Below, piece by piece: positions 41,167 to 54,345 of a stretch of DNA of 64,000 nt (its first letter is position 1; each line of letters starts with the position of its first letter). Where the stretch lies: contig CM056396.1 of assembly GCA_029718625.1 (NCBI GenBank), positions 26,967,780 to 27,031,779 on the forward strand, in the 5' to 3' direction. The DNA is from Synaphobranchus kaupii (lineage: Eukaryota; Chordata; Actinopteri; Anguilliformes; Synaphobranchidae). The notes under the pieces are model-generated. The model was not told the origin of the DNA, did not search any database, and saw only the letters and a list, made by a program, of their open reading frames with translations. Made by a program: the position numbers and the translations under genes.

Positions 41167-44100
41167 TGCTAGAAGATCGCAAGCAATCGGGACCCACCCT
41201 CCCAACCCACCAAAAAAAAACATTGATGACATCTTAAAACTCCAAGAAACATTTTATAATTTCCTTTTTTTTTTATTAGAAACATTTACAATACATTTTG
41301 AAACATCTTGGAAAAAATTACATGATACCAAAAAACTAATATTTATAGAGTATAGATGTAAAAAATAAAAAATAAAATAAAATATATATAAACTAGTACA
41401 TATGCAATAATATAAATTTCAGCGATGTGCACACGTGGAGAAGGCGATGCTATAATGTGGTTGAAAGAAGGCGTAAAGAAGCACGTGAGAAATGCTTCTC
41501 ACTGTTGTCACAGAAAATAATTTGAAAGGGTGCAGCAACCAGCCGCCCCCAAAAAAGTAAAAGAACTAAAAATATTCTTTAAAAAAAGCACTGAGATCAC
41601 TATGAGATCGGTACCACAGCCTTCCATAGAGACGGAAGGTTCTGAAAGCTACCAAAGATGCTATGATGAATGGCCCTGCCCCCCCCCCCCCCCCCCGCCT
41701 CCCCTACCATGCCCCGCCCCCTTCCCACCCCTCCCCTTCTGAGTACGATGTAGCAGCTGGGCCAGGAGGAAGGTCTCGGGCCCACACAGCGGCCATGTTT
41801 CCACCGTACCTCAAATTTAGCGTTCCACAGCGTCAGACCCCGATATTTCTTGGGGGACACTGCACGGTTAATGTGCCTGATGGCATCTCTCTTAAACAGA
41901 GGGAAGCTGAAGTGGGTTTTTAATCTCTTGCTGGTTCCTGTCCTAAAGGCTGGGGGTGTAAATCACTCTCTCCAGGTTTAAACAATGTACAGGAGAGCAC
42001 TGGGGTAGAGAAGGACCAGATTAGTCCAAATTATTCTCGTTTTAACATTTGGTTCCTTATTTCACACCCCATTCACATTGGCTACACAACACTGGCCACA
42101 AAAAATAAAGTTTGAAAGTTTGAAGTCGGTCACCGTGCTGCTGAGGGGACTATTTTTTACAGATTTTTGTTTTAGTCACTTACATAGAACTAAAACCTCC
42201 TCCTTAAACCCAGTGCTATTTATGCCAGATCCTACATAAACCAAGAGGGTTTCTACATATTCACTCACTATGGAAATCTACCAAGAGACGGCCTTGCAGT
42301 ACCCTGGGTGCACGTCAGTGAGTTGTAGCTGCACGCAGGCTAGCAGGGCGACCTCCTGCCTAGTCAACGCTACAAGAAAGTTGTATGGATGTGTGTGTAT
42401 GGTATGTAATGCATGTAATATGTGTTTGTGCTTGTGTTTGTCCACCACACATCTACTACTAGGTCTTGCCGCTTTTCCGTTGGTACAAAATTTCCTTCTC
42501 TAATTGGTTAAGACTTGTGATATGGCTCGACCAATCAGAGAAAAGCAGCACCCCCCCCCCCTTCCCCCCCCAAAAAAAGGAAAATCCCCCTCAGAATTAA
42601 GGGAATATTTAGCTTGACTTATTCTCTGAGTCTTGCAGCCTGGAAATACACATGTGGGGTGGATTAAGGCTTCAATTTATTATTTTCTTTCTGTGAGCAA
42701 ATATTTTTTCAACTTCACTTCTCCAACTTGTTTACATTTTTAATTTTTTAATTCAACCATGTAGTAGATGCATGTTTGTGTGCATGGATGTGGGACTAGG
42801 CCCACACGTGATTATGAGCTGACAATCCTCCATCACACAATGAACACTCATCTCGCTATCGTAGTCAGACACTGAAACTGTGATTACAGTAGAGCAGAAA
42901 TAAGCATTTAATACAACAGATTTTTTCCAAAGGCTGGGTTGGGGAAAGAAAGTTATGAATAATCTATAATCTTCTCTCTTTTCATTAAAGATAACAATAG
43001 CAATATCCTTTTACAGCAAAGATAAATATAATATGCATTTTTGGTTCACTGAGATTTAAGAGAAAAAAAAAAACCAAAAAAAAAAAAACCGTTAAAGGGA
43101 TCAAGCTTTCAATTCTTTAAACTTTTATTCCAACGGCATTGTTCCAGGGCTGGTGACGTTACTCAAAATTGACGTTTCCATTTGTGTGCCCTTTTGAGGC
43201 CTTATAAAGCCGATTCATAGTTTTGTGCAGCTTTCAAAAATGGAAACGCCTATTATGTGCCTTAAAATGAAAATTGGATGATAACATTTTCAGTCGTCAA
43301 GTCAGGAAATTGTGAAAGAACTGGTCTAATTGCACATTAAGGCAAATGGAAATAAAATCAATACTCGCCATTTATTTTCTTTTTTAAAGCAGTCAGGTAA
43401 TTTACTCAAACAACTGACTGATTTAAAAAGAAATCCACCATCCTCTTGTGTGAAAGATGAATGCAAAGTGCTATGGTGTGTGGGGTTCTTTAAATCACAG
43501 CCCCTGTTGACAAAGTCATTTCACTGGAAACTCCTGTCTTGGTCGAGTTTTTGCACACAACATGATTCACTTTTAGCTTTCCAGGTTAAACTTCACTTGA
43601 ACACGCTAATAGCAACGTAGCTACCATCATTCAGGATTTAATCCATCCATTTCATTTTCACAGACATGGCCATAAACGCCCTGTATATGTAACACGCATG
43701 TTGTAGCTACATAAAGGCCACATGGCATACTCAGTGAAACGGAAACGATGGAAAATCAGTGTATTGGTGTTCAACCTAAATTCCCTAAAAATGCATTGGA
43801 CTGCCTCTCAAAAAAACAATCAAAAAATGACACAGCTAAGATTAAAATGTAAATCACGAGGACCATACATAACCCCTTATTCTTGTAACAGTGAAATATA
43901 AATAGTCTGAATGCTTTATTTAACCTTCATAAATAAAACCTTTTTATTTTTATTATTTTTTTTACTAAAAACCAGCATCCTGTGTTAGAAATATATTAAG
44001 GAATTTGTAGTAAAAATGTAGGAGTAAGCTCTTAAGACATTTTTTGTTTCTTTTTAAGTTTTTATAAATATCATCCAGATAACTTTTTTAAAATTTTATT

Positions 44101-45069
44101 CATATGACATATAGTAATAACCCATGTTAGCAAAATAGAATGTACGAAACTGTAAAATTTAGTTCTCATTTTTGCTTTCTATAAACGATTAAGGTGGCAG
44201 AAGCCAAACTTATTCTGTGGTGATATCTTTTCATACACTACCGTAATGAAAAAAATAGTCTTTGATGAATGATTTGTAGAAGGAAGGAGTGCACTAGTTT
44301 TCTGGACATAATTATTATTTTTTTTACATTCAAATGCACGACTTGCATGTCTTGTGTAAAAGTTGACTGATCACTTGATGTCCTCAAATACATTACATAA
44401 GTACATTTGTTCTTCCATCATTTTTCTACAATACCATTTTAATTGCAGTTATATTGTAATGAAATAGCCTTCTCTTGTCAAGGAGAAGGACATCTGGTTT
44501 GGTAACATGAATAGGATACTGTGGATTTTGCTTCTATTGTATGGATGATTGTATGAGGATTCCTTTGGAAAACTGTAGAAAACCGGACAGAAATTGTGGA
44601 ATAGCAGTGGAGTGGGTTCATGCTGAACCCCATACTAAATGCCTTTTTCAGCCTGCTCGGAAAACGGTAGTATTCTCCCACATTAGCTAAACACCACCAA
44701 AACTATTTAGATTTAGTTTTAATTAAAACAAACGGACAATTCCGGATCATTTAAAATAAGCATTAAAACTCCCTCCCTGGTCAGAACAGGCTAGCCCTTA
44801 GGTGGCACTTCAACTGGAATCACCCCCGTTTGTTTCAACGTTGCACCCCAAATCTTTGCAACCTGTATATAGTGCAATATTGACCTATCGAGATTATTTT
44901 TCCCCAAAGCGATAAAAATTAACATCTAGAACAACATATGCCTAAATGTCTCAGATATCATTTGTAGTCTAAGACAGATATATTTGGGAGAGGTTTCTGT
45001 GGTCCTAGACAGGGTATGTATGGATGTGTATGTACCGTTTGAAGTGTGATGTGGATTCACGTTTGGAAA

Positions 45070-45106
45070 GTATTGCATTGTATTGTATTGTATTGTATTG
45101 TATTGT
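45070..45106 (+). repeat. (TTGTA)n pentanucleotide repeat
   Basis: About seven GTATT units in tandem. Confidence 0.9.
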
Positions 45107-46447
45107 AGAAAACAAGACAGAAAAATACCAAATAACGTTCCTCTTTAGGAAGCACTGTAAACAAATACCTAGCATGCAACTGAGGCCCAGAACCAAAACA
45201 CAAAAAGAAACTTTGGCCTACTACAGAGAAATAGTACATTTGATAAAAATTATTTATTTTTTTTAGCTTTTTTTTTTTTAAGAGCAGAAACAGAACACTT
45301 AGCTATTAAAAAAACAGCATAAGCCACAAACCTCGTCTGTTTTTAGAATCCTTGTCTTGAACTTCAGGCTAGGGTTGTTTGCAAGAATATTAAGTTTAGA
45401 CTTAAAAATAAATTATATATATTTTAAATCCTCTCATTCTTTTTTCTTTGTACTCTTTGGATACTTTTGTTCACATTATCTTCATTTTTGCAATCAAGAA
45501 TAAGGAGAATGTCATTATACGCAACATAACAACAACAATGGCAAAACTAAATAAAAAAACAATATCGTACATCAGAGACAAAATATATTTGAAAAAATAT
45601 TTAAAACACTGAAACTGTTTTCAATAATACGTTATCGTTATACGTTACACGTTATTTATGATAGTTATGTCGTATATTTTAAGAATCGGATATTCAGATA
45701 TTCTTCATAAATAAGAATAATATTTAATAAAATGTTTCATAAACGCTACTTTCCCAAAATGGCATGTTTGGCTCAATGCTACTTTAAAAGGCGTCCATAC
45801 CTACTGTCTGTAGCCGTAAGGGACAGAGCTTCAATAAGAGGGCTGGTTCTACATAGTTTGATTAATTAGTGCAAAAAAAGAAGACCTGACATATTAAAAT
45901 TGGATTTTCTACCTAGAGCAGCGCGGACCAGTCTTCCAGCTCCTATAACTGGGGTTACCTTCCTTATCTCACCAAATATCTGCCAAAGACATTTGAATTG
46001 AGCTTAAAGGGTTTTTTTTTTTTCCCCAATGAGTTCTTACAGCCATTTTGTTTCTTTTCGCAGTGTTGGGTTTGCCACAGTTTCAGTAGTAACCAACAGA
46101 GAAAAGTGAGACTTTGTCTCTTTTAATGAGAGCTGTGAATCTTTGATGAGTCTCACCCCATATGGAGTCTGGGAGTGTGTCAGAAAACACAAAACTACAC
46201 TGAAGCCACCGCGCATGGTAAACAATCAAACAATACCTGCTAAAGAAACATCTTTTTAAGTGGTTGTGTGAACAGAGCCAACTACGTGGTTCTTGCTGTA
46301 TTTTCTTTCTTTTTCTTTTCTTATAAAAACCTACAAATACAGATAGTATCACGTACTTAACCAGTGAGGTTCGACAGTCAATCCAAAATAAAATAAAATT
46401 AATACAACCCGGTACTTCAAAATATCAAAATATGCAAAAGCTAACGG

Positions 46448-46450
<3 letters not shown>

Positions 46451-46479
<29 letters not shown>
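46451..46479 (+). repeat. (AT)n microsatellite
   Basis: About 14 TA units. Confidence 0.9.
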
Positions 46480-46484
<5 letters not shown>

Positions 46485-47750
46485 CAAATATGAGTGCCTG
46501 AAACATTCTACATATCACTTTCTTTTATAACCATCAAATACTTGCGTACATCTAGGAATCTAAGCAATTAATGCACCTTATCAGAAACAGTAAGCCGTCT
46601 ACAGGAGGTGGAAATATTACTACAACAGACCAGACTATGGCCTCTATCCAAATCTAACTGAATAACGATTTGTCCAGAAACCAATTCAAGCAAGTGTTAC
46701 TTTTTTAAAAATAATTACATTGTGTATTTAATGAATCTCTTGGCTGCCTAACACAGTATCACTGCCTAATGCTGGCTTAAACCCATAACTCAGACACAAT
46801 GACAGAGCAAATCATGCTTAGATTGAACAGATGCCTAAAACTGTGCAATAATGAAAACAGTGGTTAGTTTACTGAAATGAAGACATTTCTACATTTTTTG
46901 TTTGTTTTTTTGTGTTTTTTTTTCCAGGTTGTGATATACATGCACACTATTTTAAGTGCTGTTGACAGAACAACTGCCATCGTTTTTGAGGTCATGAAAG
47001 ATCCCCAATTCAGTGCCGGCGATACTTCCTTTTCGCTGAAGGTTAGCTGAACTGCAAGAAAAATGTTGAATGGATCAAAGTTGATACTTGTGCTCTTGAA
47101 TTAAGACATAAATAACCTGCAGTGGGTGTTAAGTGCTTGAGGAAACTATCCTTGCCTTTAAATGTTCGGTTTTCAACTTATTGCTTCAAAGAGTACATGC
47201 AGAAAACCTGACTTTCAAAAAAAAAAAAAAAGGACAAAGTTTGACATTTTATTTTGTGCACTTGGGATTGATATCGCTTCACTTAGCACAGAGGGTTCTA
47301 ACAGGCTTACAAATCAGGATTCTAAAAATATTAGTTTGATTAATCGATGCAAACATGATTTTGATGCCTGTTTATTTCAAAAGCAACCGATTTCATTTTT
47401 GGCAGTTTGCCCTCATTACGGAATTTGCGCCTCTTAGTCGCATTGAATCTGAAACTTCCCTAAAACTAAACTGGGACGGCATTTTCAGTTTTGGCATTTT
47501 ATTGATAGCCAGTGTAGCAGTACGGTGAACAGACGTGATTGTTTGGTCACTCTTAACATATTTGTTGAACACATCCTAAATGGGCAGGATATAGTGAATA
47601 CATTCACAATAAAGTCTTTTTTTAAATTAAAGACAGTTTAAGAGCCACAATCTGAGTGTCAAAAGATACCCTAAAGCACCAGAGTAAATCTCATCTAGGG
47701 GGTAATAATTCACATTTTTCTGTTACTAAAACATCTTTATAAACTCTTAA

Positions 47751-47910
47751 CCCTTTAAGGTGCAAGGTCACAAATATGTGATTAGAATGTTCTCAACTGA
47801 ACATTCTAATGCTGATGTAACAATCACTACTGGTAATTGAAAGCAATGGCGTTCTAGAACACAGACTTAGAATTTTGAAAAACATTCCATAAAACCTGCT
47901 CTTCAAAGGG
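47751..47910 (+). mobile_element. piggyBac-like MITE, copy 3 (best preserved)
   Basis: TTAA lies on both sides (47747-47750 and 47911-47914). The ends CCCTTTAAGG and CTTCAAAGGG are inverted. The body matches the copy at 9411 (ATGCTGATGTAACAATCACT, GTTCTAGAACAC, AAACCTGCTCTTCAA). TTAA duplication plus CCC/GGG termini is the piggyBac signature. Confidence 0.85.
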
Positions 47911-48749
47911 TTAAGCATCTGCATAAGACCACACAGCCGGGCTTTGTGGCATTCCTCTGTGGTTATCTTGACAAGGGCCAAGGAAAGAGGGCACCTTGTT
48001 GTGTGCACTCATTGATAACTCTATTTCCATGTGGTGCAGGTAAACCGTGTCAAAGGAAGTGGAAAACCAGGTTTTGGCACCTTCGCGCTTTAGCGTGGAA
48101 ATGAGCAGAACATTCGAAGAGGGGTTTCTTTTTCTTTTTTTTTGACGTGACTGGACATTTTGGTTCTCAACACTTAAAATTTAAGGTGCTTTGTCATATA
48201 ATTTGTTTAAAGTACAAAAAAAAAAAAAAAAAAAAGAAAGCCCAGATATTTTGGTCGGCTCAAATCGGCCAGCCAGCATTCGCTTTCTCTCCACGTAATT
48301 CTTAGATAAAGAAGAAAAAATAAAAAAAACCTGTGACAAAAACACAAGTCCCTTCCAAATTATCCATTGATGTCACGAAACTCAGGGAAAAAAATGCTCT
48401 GTTGTGGATGGGTTGTTTTCATTGAAATACCGATGACTGACTGTAGGGGGCAGCGCTTGCACTTCAACTGTAACCTCTTCTGAAGATTTCCCCATCTGTA
48501 ACCACAACACATAGGCTTGCGTAACTGAAGGGGCCTTGGTAAAAGTAGTTAGTCACATGTCGCATGGAACTAAGACGGCCATTGATTATGTGCGCCACTA
48601 GACGACCTCTCTCTGCAATGTGTGCCAGGGACTGCACAGCCTGGTAGCTCTTTGTGTGTGGCGTTAAGCCATATTACAGACTACAGACGCCTGACGTTCA
48701 CCACAGACACGGCCACGCCCCCCTCCCCGCCATCACCCCACCTTTTAAT

Positions 48750-48758
<9 letters not shown>

Positions 48759-48819
<61 letters not shown>

Positions 48820-48836
48820 TACACACACACACACGC
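48759..48836 (+). repeat. (CA)n microsatellite
   Basis: About 35 CA units with a CGCATA interruption near the end. Confidence 0.95.
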
Positions 48837-49278
48837 ACAGCAGATCTAATAAGCTCCAAAAGGAGGCTGTATGACCGCTATTAAAATCCCTTTTTTCCGC
48901 CTCTATTTTTCTCGAGAGTAGCCTTGCTTTTTAATAAGGGGGAAAGAGAAGGATGCCCCCTTTTTATCTGCCCAAAAGCTGACCATTTCCCCTCCCTCCC
49001 TCCCTCCCCTGTTTCTCCGTGCCTACATGTCCGGGGCCGGGGTTTGAAGCGAGCAAAGGGTGTGTAATTTGATTCCACAGGAGCAGAGGCTCAACTGAGC
49101 GACGCCTGGGCTTCCCTGTCAATTAGAATCTTCTGATTCTGTTCTGGAGCTCTGAGCCCGTCTCCTATTGGCTGACGCCCTTTACATTACAGGAGCCATC
49201 TTGAGTAGGCTTGCCACATGAGGTTCGGTATAAACTGGGGCTTCACAGAAACTCCAATTTTCTCTCTCTCGCTCTCTT

Positions 49279-49286
<8 letters not shown>

Positions 49287-49318
<32 letters not shown>
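49287..49318 (+). repeat. (CA)n microsatellite
   Basis: About 15 CA units preceded by a CTCTCT tract. Confidence 0.95.
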
Positions 49319-49320
<2 letters not shown>

Positions 49321-49763
49321 TCACATATGCAGACACACAGGCTGACCCTAAAATTTTATATTTTATATATTTTCATCATTTATAAATTATCCAGTCTTTT
49401 TTGTCTGGATTTCTATGCCACCTTAGTAACATTACATCACAATAATCAAGACTATTTTATACAATACATAGGTATGGCAATAAAATGTTAATTGTGTAGC
49501 CCTTTTAACATTAATAATAATAATAATAATAATAATCTGATTACCTGTATATTGCTCTATATGGTACATCTTATACAGAAACAATAACAGTCTTTTTGTG
49601 TCATTTTCCCTTTGCACCGAAAGTCAGCTTCCAGTCAATCTGGGCTGTTTTTTTAAAAGTCTGGCTGTGCTTGAAGCCTCTCCATCGGAGGACAAAGGAC
49701 AGCCAGTCTCCCATGGGGAACCACTCTAAGCTGCGCAAGAGGGAGGAGCCTGAGTCGGCCCCT

Positions 49764-49769
<6 letters not shown>

Positions 49770-49799
<30 letters not shown>

Positions 49800-50025
49800 C
49801 TCACATACACACACACGCACACACACTCTCTCACACACACACACTCTCTCACACACACGCACACACACTCTCGCACACACACACACACACACACTCTCTC
49901 ACACACACGCACACACACTCTCGCACGCACGCATACACACACTCTCGCACGCACGCATACACACACACACGCACACACTCACACACACACTCTCGCATGC
50001 ACACATACACACACGCACACAAAAC
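49770..50025 (+). repeat. CA-rich array with CTCTC punctuation
   Basis: CACACACA blocks alternate with CTCTCTCAC or CTCTCGCAC at intervals of about 20-40 bp, giving a loose higher-order array. Open frames of more than 100 codons here are compositional. Confidence 0.9.
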
Positions 50026-51470
50026 CTGCTTTCTGTGCAGCAGGAAAGGGGGCGTTAACGGTCCTCACCAAGCAACTGACCACTTTAAGCAGGAGCCCCT
50101 CCACCCCACTTCCCCCAATCTGTGCCTCAGCACAACCCCCGCCCCCCCCCCGCCCGGCCCCCCCGCCCGGCCCCCCCGCCCCACACCTGGGTGCCGTCTG
50201 TCTCCCTAATGACCATTTAGTCAGTGGGACTGGACACTCCTCGAGGGGGGGGGGGGGGCAGTGACCAGCCAGATAAAACAACAAAAGGGGGAGGCGGGGC
50301 GGGACGGGTGCGGGGAAGGGGAGGGGGGGGATTCTCCTCCCAAAAGAAGAGGGGTAAAAAAAAATTTAAAAACCAAAAAAAAGCCCGAAAGCACACTTGT
50401 CTCCGAGATCAAAGCTGGGCCCCACTGTGAAGCACTGCCCTGACGGCCATCCTGCAATCTGTCATCCCGTACGGGGGGGTGGGGGTGTGCAGGGGGGCAA
50501 ATACGACACCTGCCTGTCCCCTCCCTGGGTTCCGTGTACAGAACAAGCACCGAACAGCGATTCCCGGAACCAGGGTTCACCGACACGCCGTACGTTTCTA
50601 CGGTAACCCGAGATTCTGCGTCTTTACAAACCCGCGCAAGGGAAAGAGCTGGTCCTGCCCGTGGGTTTTTCTTGGACCGGACCCGGGCCGAGAGATAGAC
50701 TACGCTTCATCGCACAGTCTGGCGGCCTTACTCGATCGGCCCGCCAGACTCCGCCTGAGCTACCTCTCCCGCCATCGCCATCGATCGTCCGCGTTCTTTC
50801 AAAAACCCGCCGCCGAATCTCAACGTTTCTTTCGTTATGAATTCGCACTCCGGCTATAAATCTTTGTCCATCGACAGTGCGTAGGGTTTAGCCGGCGAAT
50901 CATTGGGAAGGGTGTTTTTAGGGGGTACGGAAGGGTGTTTATGGGGTACAGACTGGTCCTCTGCGGGGTACATTAAAGCTCACCAAACCAGATGACTCCT
51001 CCCGCCAAACTCCACCCACCCTTCGCCAAACTCCACCCTCCCACCCACACAACCCGCCATAAAAACTCACATTATGATCAAGAAAATCTAAATATAACCT
51101 TCACATTGCTTCTTTCCCTATAGTCTCACAATCAAGAAAACAATAAAAAATAACAAAAAAAACTAAAAAACAATACAAGATGAAAAAATTTCTTTCTTTT
51201 TTTTAAAAACTTATAAAATATATAAAAATTAAAAAAATGTAAGAAATATTTCTTATACTTTTTTTTTTTTTTTTTAAAGCGAGCAGTAGGTAAAATATTG
51301 CTCGTTTGCAAAAACGTTTTTTCTTTTCTGGCGGGGGGGGGGTGGAGGGGTAAAAAAAAAAAAAAATTGTAATAAAATTTTCAATACAATTTTTTTCAAA
51401 GCAAAGAATGAGGAACGGAAAAGAACAGAAAACAGGGGGCGGGGGTGTTTGGAGCAGGGTGGGCGGGGCT

Positions 51471-54313
51471 TTAGGAGAATATTCGGATGGCCTGCGTGAC
51501 GGGCGCTTGGCAGAAGGGACACTCTGGTTGGCCGAGCTGACAGACGCGGATGGCGCATTCCATGCAGAAGAGGTTGTGTCCGCAGGGCACCAGGGCCGCC
51601 GTAACTTTGCTCTCGAAGCAGGTCATGCACTCCCGCGAAGCCGCCGGCGGAGAATCGCCGGGCACCGGCCTCGCCAGCCGCCCGGGGAACCCCATGCTGG
51701 CCGCGATGGGCTCGCTGTGGGCGCGGCGGGCCTGGGCGTGGCCGTGGGGGGGGCGGGGCCGAGCTGCAGGGCTCGCCCAGGCCGGGGCGAGAGCCGGGGC
51801 GAGAGGCAGCGGCAGGCCGCCGAAGCTCTTGGAGCGCTGCTGGGGATAGTAGGCGGGCGCCTGTTTGGCGTAATCGGCCTGTTGGTCCCCCCCCCAGCAG
51901 GGGGCGCCGTCCAGGCCGATGTAGGAGCAGGTTTTCTGACCGGCTGAGGGGTAGTCGCTCTTGCCATAGATCCCCGCCCCCCCCTCCTCCTCCTCCCTCC
52001 TCCTCCTCCCCCAGCGCTTACCAAGGCGTCGGAGAAGTTCTGCCGGTAGCTGCTGGCGAGCGGTTTGCGCGTCGCCCCCCGCCTCGCCCCCCCACGCCGC
52101 CGGCGGCGGCAGCCGCGCCTCCATCCCGCCGTTCCCCGCCGGCCTCCGACCCCAGGCAGTCGTTCTCGTTGTTGAGGTCGTGCAGGCCGCCCGTACGGAA
52201 GGCGATGTGCGACTCGATCTCCTCGCGGGCGCGCTCGGCGTTGCCGGGCGAGCCGGTGATCTCGAAGACGGGGTCGCGGTCGCGGCTGGGCGTCACGATG
52301 TAGGTGCAGGTCTGCTGCTGGATGCGTTTGATGGTGGAGCCCTTGGGCCCCACCACCAGCCCCACCACGCGGTACGGCACCCGCACCTGGATGGTGGTCT
52401 GGCCCGGCAGCGGGGCCGGCGGCGAGCCGTTGAAGGAGCCGCCCAGCTTGTTGCGGGACGCCCCGGAGCATGGAGAAGTGCTCGGCCGCCGAGATGATCT
52501 CGCGCCGCGCCAGCGCCACGTCCTCCTTCCGCCCCGTGATGAGGAAGACGGGCTCCTCCCCCCCGAACCGGGGTCTTTATGTAGGTGTTTGTCTTGGCTC
52601 TCAGGGCCTTGATCTTACAGCCTGCAAACAGACAGAAGAAACGGAGGGAAAAGAGAAAGGGAAGAAGGGAGAGGGGAGGAGAGGAGAGGGGGAGGTGTGT
52701 ATGAGAAACAGCCTCACGTCTGACAGAACGGCAAAACACCTGTGGGTGGCACTCCTGAAAAAGAAAACACTTGTGACAGGATTTTTTTGTGCCGCCTTAA
52801 CAGGATCGTGTCTCAAATTATCAACAAAAAAAAAACAAAACACAAAAGCGCAAAACGTCAGCTCACCATAACCGGCGAATGTCAAGGCGCGAACTGAACT
52901 GAGAGAGAGGTACGTTGGTAGTTTTTTTTCCCCGCAACAGCTGAACTTTCTCCCGTCTTACACACGAGCGGCAATGTCATTTACCACAATTACCCTTCTG
53001 TCGCATATTCTCCCAGCACAATAGACATGGTGAAGCTGCTCAGATTTTTTTTTGGTTTCGCTGGAATCTGTCCATCTTAGAGGGGCGGGGCGGGGGGCAG
53101 TACAGCTCCAGTTCACACACATTTCCACTACAAATCAAATCACACCCACGGTTGTGAGGGCAACGGGGGCCCCGATTCGCAGGATGTCCACGGACTCGCG
53201 CTCGCTTGCACCGCGGTTTGGTGAGCTTGCGATGGCTCGGCACCAATTCTCTTTTGCAGAGATCTTTTCCTCTTTCCGGGGGTTTTATAGGAAAAATGCG
53301 CTCCACATTCTTTTTTCCCCCCCCCCCTTTTGAAACGGAAATGTCCCGGGGTCCTGCCTCACCCTCAGCTCAGAAGCAACTGGGCCCTGAGTATTCGAGG
53401 GCGTTAAAAACGCACCGGTTAACCGTCCGAGAGACACGAAAAAAAAGGCTCACTGCCAATGCAGCATGCAGCCTGTGTCACACGACTGAACGTATCTGTG
53501 TTTGAGTTCAGCTCAGCCCAATGTAAGCTCAGGCTAAACGACCGAATGTAAGCTCCGCCTAAACGACCGAATGTAAGCTCAGCCTAAACGACCGAATGTA
53601 AGCTCAGCCTAAACGACCGAATGTAAGCTCAGCCTAAACGACCGAATGTAAGCTCAGCCTAAACGACCGAATGTAAGCTCAACCTAAACGACCGAATGTA
53701 AGCTCAGCCTAAACAACCGACTGTAAGCTTAGCCTAAATGTCTGAATGTAAGCCTTTGTCCACTTACATTCAGCCATTTCACACTCATATCCAGAACGAC
53801 GCACAAAGGGGCATGACATAAAGGACATGACATCACAGTCACACCTGATAGCAGCCATCAGGACATAAACCTACAACAAGTGCTTGATATTTCATATAAC
53901 TGTTTGATCTCAAATTAAATGAACATGCCAACAGTGCATGTATATATAAACCGCAAGGAATTATGGGTATATTGCACCTTATTCCCACATATCTACACCC
54001 CTTCAAAAGCAGACGCACATTTCCAAGCACAAACTCTAATTAAATCTTCAGTAGTTTTTATGCCGTTCTTGTTGACGCCTGGGACTAGGGACCCTGCCGA
54101 CAGCCATTCCACCAGCAGGGGAGGGAAGGTGTTGCGCTTACGCCATCGCCGTGACTACGAGCCGCACGTGCCCAAGTCAAGGTCACGGGAACGCACCTAT
54201 GCCACAGGACACTCCGGGGAACGCCCGGACGCCACGCGGATATCGGGTTTTCCGTTTCGTGCTCCAGTGCTAGCCGGACACGCGACTACGGCTGAACTTT
54301 GCGGGCGCAAACG

Positions 54314-54345
<32 letters not shown>

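Larger units (their letters stand above)
41271..51470 (-). other. Candidate very long mex3a 3'UTR; no other gene seen
   Basis: The whole 10.2 kb past the mex3a stop is A/T-rich with no recognisable exon on either strand. The farthest minus-strand AATAAA before the Rab11-like gene is at 41277-41272, and others lie nearer (for example opposite TTTATT at about 47499). MEX3 mRNAs are known for long 3'UTRs, but this length is inference. Embedded repeats include a piggyBac-like MITE (47751) and CA arrays (48759-50025). 50590-50880 is a GC-rich patch that I cannot explain. Confidence 0.3.

Noticed and set aside
49596..50264. 222-codon His/Thr-rich frame
   Set aside because: Produced by CA repeats.
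52018..52386. Separate single-KH gene on the minus strand
   Set aside because: It is the KH2 part of mex3a exon 2 displaced by a frame change.
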